Assembly: GCA_040755195.1 (NCBI GenBank)
Contig: JBFMBL010000041.1
Coordinates: forward strand, 1 to 22,755
From: SURF-55 sp040755195
GTDB lineage: Bacteria; Bacillota; Desulfotomaculia; Desulfotomaculales; Ammonificaceae
Direction of reading: 5' to 3'
DNA length: 22,755 bases
Shown here piece by piece: positions 20,249 through 22,755 of this stretch (its first letter is position 1; the number at the start of each line of letters is the position of its first letter). Below the pieces are notes generated by a model that searched no databases, had not been told where the DNA came from, and worked only from the letters and a program-made list of their open reading frames with translations. The position numbers and the translations under genes were made by a program.

Positions 20249-22755
20249 ATGACTAAGGGTTACCTTGCCATTGTGTTGCACGCTCATCTTCCTTTTGTAC
20301 GCCACCCGGAAAAAGAGCGCTATCTGGAAGAAAACTGGTTTTACCAGGCGGTAACCGAGTGTTACTTTCCTTTGTTGGATGCCTTTAACAGATTGGCCGG
20401 AGAGGGCTTCAGGTTCAGAATAACGCTTTCGCTTTCGCCTCCTTTAATAACGATGCTTACCGACGCGCTGCTGACCAGGCGTTACGTGTCACACCTGGAG
20501 CGGCTTGTCCGTTTGGCGGAGGCCGAGGAAAAGCGAACGGCCGGAACAGAATTCCACCCAATTGCGCGGATGTACAGGGAACGCTTTCAACGATATTACG
20601 ACCTGTTTATTAACGAATACAGGGGAAACCTGGTTTCCGGTTTCGCCTCCCTTCAGAGTCAGGGTGTTGTAGAGTTGATAACCACCTGTGCCACTCACGG
20701 TTACCTCCCCTTAATTCACGGCCGGGAGGCCCAGCGGGCACAAATTCTAACGGGGCTTGACCTTTTTGAGCGACATTTCGGTGTCCGCCCGCAGGGTTTC
20801 TGGCTGCCGGAATGCGGCTATATGCCCGGTGTGGATGAACTGTTGGCGTCGGTCGGAATCAAGTATTTTTTCATCGAGACTCATGGTGTTTTAACGGCAT
20901 ACCCTCCCCCGCTCTATGGCATCTACGCTCCTGTGGTGTCGCCCGCCGGGGTAGCGGCCTTCGGCCGTGATCCCGACACGTCGAGGCAGGTTTGGGACCG
21001 CCAGATCGGTTATCCCGGGGACTACTGGTATCGGGAGTACTACCGGGACATCGGGTACGAACTGCCGTGGGAGTACATCGAGCCCTTTCTTCCGTCCGGG
21101 GAGGTGCGTACGGACACAGGGGTTAAGTACTATCGGATTACGGGGCGTGAGTCAAAGGAACCGTACAACCCGCAAGCCGCGCAGGAGAGGGCGGCGGCTC
21201 ATGCGGAGCATTTCCTTTACCACCGTCAGCGTCAGATTTCTTACTGGGCCGAGCGCCTTGAAAGGGAACCTATTGTCGTGGCTCCTTACGATGCCGAGCT
21301 ATTCGGCCACTGGTGGTTCGAGGGCCCTCAGTGGTTGGAGTTTTTGATTCGCAAGGTCAGCATGCAGGATGAGGTTGCGTTGGTCACCCCATCCGACTAC
21401 CTCGCGGCTCACCCCCGTCAGGAAACCGCAACCATAAGCCATTCGAGCTGGGGCGAGGGGGGTTACAGTGAGGTTTGGCTGAACCCCGGTAACGACTGGA
21501 TATACCAGCACACCCACCACGCTGAAACGCTAATGGTGGAACTTTGCGACCTTTATCCGGAAGCGCAGGGGAATCTCCGGCGCGCTTTAAGCCAGGCGGC
21601 ACGGGAACTCTTACTGGCCGAGTCGAGTGACTGGGCGTTCATTCTCCGCGTCGGCTCTACGGTTGAATATGCAAAAAGGCGGATTCAGGAGCATATTTCG
21701 CGGTTTAACAGTGTGACCGATCAGATTCTTAATCAGGAGATTGACGAGATTACACTAGAGGAAATCGAATCGTTGGATAATATTTTCCCTGGAATCGACT
21801 ACAGGGTTTACAGCCGGTTCTGGTCGGACAACGGCAGTCTTCGGGCGGTGGGACAACAACGCATACTCATTCTTTCGTGGGAGTACCCGCCGCGTGTGGT
21901 CGGGGGGCTGGGAAGGCACGTTTATGATCTTTCACGGGCGCTGGTCAGGTTGGGGAACAAGGTCACGGTTATCACCGCTCCGGCGCCCGGGTACCCGCTA
22001 ACGGAAGAAATCGAAGGGGTCGAGGTCTGCCGGGTTCAGGAGGAGGACCGCGAAAGAGATTTTTTGGACTGGGTGGCATGGCTGAATAAAGAAATGATTC
22101 GGGTTGCGGAACGGCTTCTGACGGAAGGGAAACGCTTTAATGTCATTCACGGACACGACTGGCTGATTGAGACGGCGGCAAGGGAACTCACCGAACGGTA
22201 CAATATTCCTCTGGTAGCGACGATCCACGCCACCGAATACGGGCGCTACAGAGGTATTCACAACGAGACCCAGTTCACGATTCACAGTGCGGAGAAAAGG
22301 CTGGCGCAACGAGCCGAACGTGTGATATGTTGCAGCGGCTATATGATGCATGAGGTTTCCCGGTTGTTCGGCATCCCGCTTAAAAAGATACAGGTGATTC
22401 CTAACGGGGTTGATCCGGAAGCGCTTGGAGTAAACGGTTGGCGGGGACCGGCGCCGCTGTCCGTGTCTCCGGTGGTTCTTTTCCTGGGACGGTTGGTGCC
22501 GGAAAAAGGGGTGCAGGACCTCATCCGGGCGTTACCGCTGGTGGCCGAGCGCGTTCCGGGAGTACAAGCGGTTCTTTGCGGTCAGGGACCTTATAAAGCG
22601 GAGCTTGAACGGCTGGCCGAGGAGACGGGAATAGCCGGACGGGTTCGGTTCGCGGGGTTCGTCGACGGGGCGGGTCGCAACCGGTTGTTGCAGGAAGCCG
22701 GCGTCGCGGTTTTCCCCAGCCATTACGAACCCTTCGGCATTGTGGCGCTGGAGGC
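20249..22755 (+). CDS. Fusion of GH57 1,4-alpha-glucan branching enzyme and GT4 glycogen-synthase-like domain (runs off the window)
   Basis: One frame without a stop covers 835 codons to the edge. Residues about 1-400 are a GH57 catalytic module: HAHLPFVRHPEKERYLEENW at the start, probable nucleophile E188 in GFWLPECGYMPGVDELL and probable acid/base D348 in APYDAELFGHWWFEGPQWLE. Residues about 400-530 match the DUF1957 helical domain that follows it in branching enzymes (ELLLAESSDWAFIL). From about 538 a GT4 domain begins (RILILSWEYPPRVVGGLGRH), with IHGHDW, NGVDPEAL, LGRLVPEKGV and HYEPFGIVALE, the E-x7-E nucleotide-sugar motif. The protein should both elongate (from ADP- or UDP-glucose) and branch alpha-glucan. 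The C-terminus is missing. The start is fixed by GGAGG 7 bases upstream. Fusions of this kind exist in Clostridia (recollection). Confidence 0.92.
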   Translation, partial: MTKGYLAIVLHAHLPFVRHPEKERYLEENWFYQAVTECYFPLLDAFNRLAGEGFRFRITLSLSPPLITMLTDALLTRRYVSHLERLVRLAEAEEKRTAGTEFHPIARMYRERFQRYYDLFINEYRGNLVSGFASLQSQGVVELITTCATHGYLPLIHGREAQRAQILTGLDLFERHFGVRPQGFWLPECGYMPGVDELLASVGIKYFFIETHGVLTAYPPPLYGIYAPVVSPAGVAAFGRDPDTSRQVWDRQIGYPGDYWYREYYRDIGYELPWEYIEPFLPSGEVRTDTGVKYYRITGRESKEPYNPQAAQERAAAHAEHFLYHRQRQISYWAERLEREPIVVAPYDAELFGHWWFEGPQWLEFLIRKVSMQDEVALVTPSDYLAAHPRQETATISHSSWGEGGYSEVWLNPGNDWIYQHTHHAETLMVELCDLYPEAQGNLRRALSQAARELLLAESSDWAFILRVGSTVEYAKRRIQEHISRFNSVTDQILNQEIDEITLEEIESLDNIFPGIDYRVYSRFWSDNGSLRAVGQQRILILSWEYPPRVVGGLGRHVYDLSRALVRLGNKVTVITAPAPGYPLTEEIEGVEVCRVQEEDRERDFLDWVAWLNKEMIRVAERLLTEGKRFNVIHGHDWLIETAARELTERYNIPLVATIHATEYGRYRGIHNETQFTIHSAEKRLAQRAERVICCSGYMMHEVSRLFGIPLKKIQVIPNGVDPEALGVNGWRGPAPLSVSPVVLFLGRLVPEKGVQDLIRALPLVAERVPGVQAVLCGQGPYKAELERLAEETGIAGRVRFAGFVDGAGRNRLLQEAGVAVFPSHYEPFGIVALE

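Overview
The window looks like chromosome of an endospore-forming Gram-positive bacterium of the Clostridia, most like the Peptococcaceae / Desulfotomaculum-Pelotomaculum group (inference from gene content, not a search). Reasons: a ytrH-ytrI sporulation pair, a sporulation-type D-Ala-D-Ala carboxypeptidase, SLH, copper-amine-oxidase-like and NlpC/P60 wall proteins, many TTG/GTG starts behind strong AGGAGG-type ribosome sites, and a GH57/GT4 fusion beside a DUF4912 protein.

Region 1 (1-2.4 kb) is mostly decayed and reads on the minus strand. It holds a probable c-di-AMP (ydaO/yuaA) riboswitch in front of a gene that leaves the left edge, a small three-helix membrane protein, a secreted protein broken by two apparent frameshifts, a broken membrane-protein remnant, a truncated ORF, and an internally deleted REP-associated (RAYT) transposase between 18-bp inverted repeats. 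Region 2 (2.4-4.7 kb) looks acquired: a GC-rich zinc alcohol dehydrogenase, a conserved-looking ORF with an in-frame TGA, and a protein with four CxxC pairs.

Region 3 (4.9-7.7 kb): a GH73-like glucosaminidase with a C-terminal SLH module and a lipoprotein on the plus strand converge on ytrHI on the minus strand. They are followed by a decayed PAP2 phosphatase and a short membrane protein. Region 4 (7.7-11.3 kb, minus): an ArsB/NhaD-type transporter, a YkgJ-type cysteine-cluster protein and an SH3-NlpC/P60 hydrolase form a compact probable operon.

Region 5 (11.8-18.1 kb, plus): an HD-GYP c-di-GMP phosphodiesterase, a membrane-anchored HtrA protease with a good promoter and terminator, a secreted PG-binding/CuAO-like/GH18 protein, an unlisted 43-codon minus-strand gene, and a penicillin-binding DD-carboxypeptidase. 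Two copies of a CACAGAG inverted-repeat element lie after htrA and after the carboxypeptidase. The second supplies the C-terminus and stop of the Na/Pi cotransporter read from the other strand (18.2-19.15 kb).

Region 6 (19.5 kb to the right edge): a DUF4912 protein, a terminator, then a very long reading frame that joins a GH57 branching enzyme to a GT4 glycogen-synthase-like domain and leaves the window. The main themes are cell-envelope and spore-wall remodelling, cyclic-dinucleotide signalling (c-di-AMP and c-di-GMP) and alpha-glucan storage, mixed with small mobile repeats and gene decay. I did not find a clear new defence or mobile system. The most rewarding items are the glucan-synthesis fusion, the repeat-derived transporter tail, the TGA-interrupted ORF, the RAYT derivative and the riboswitch.
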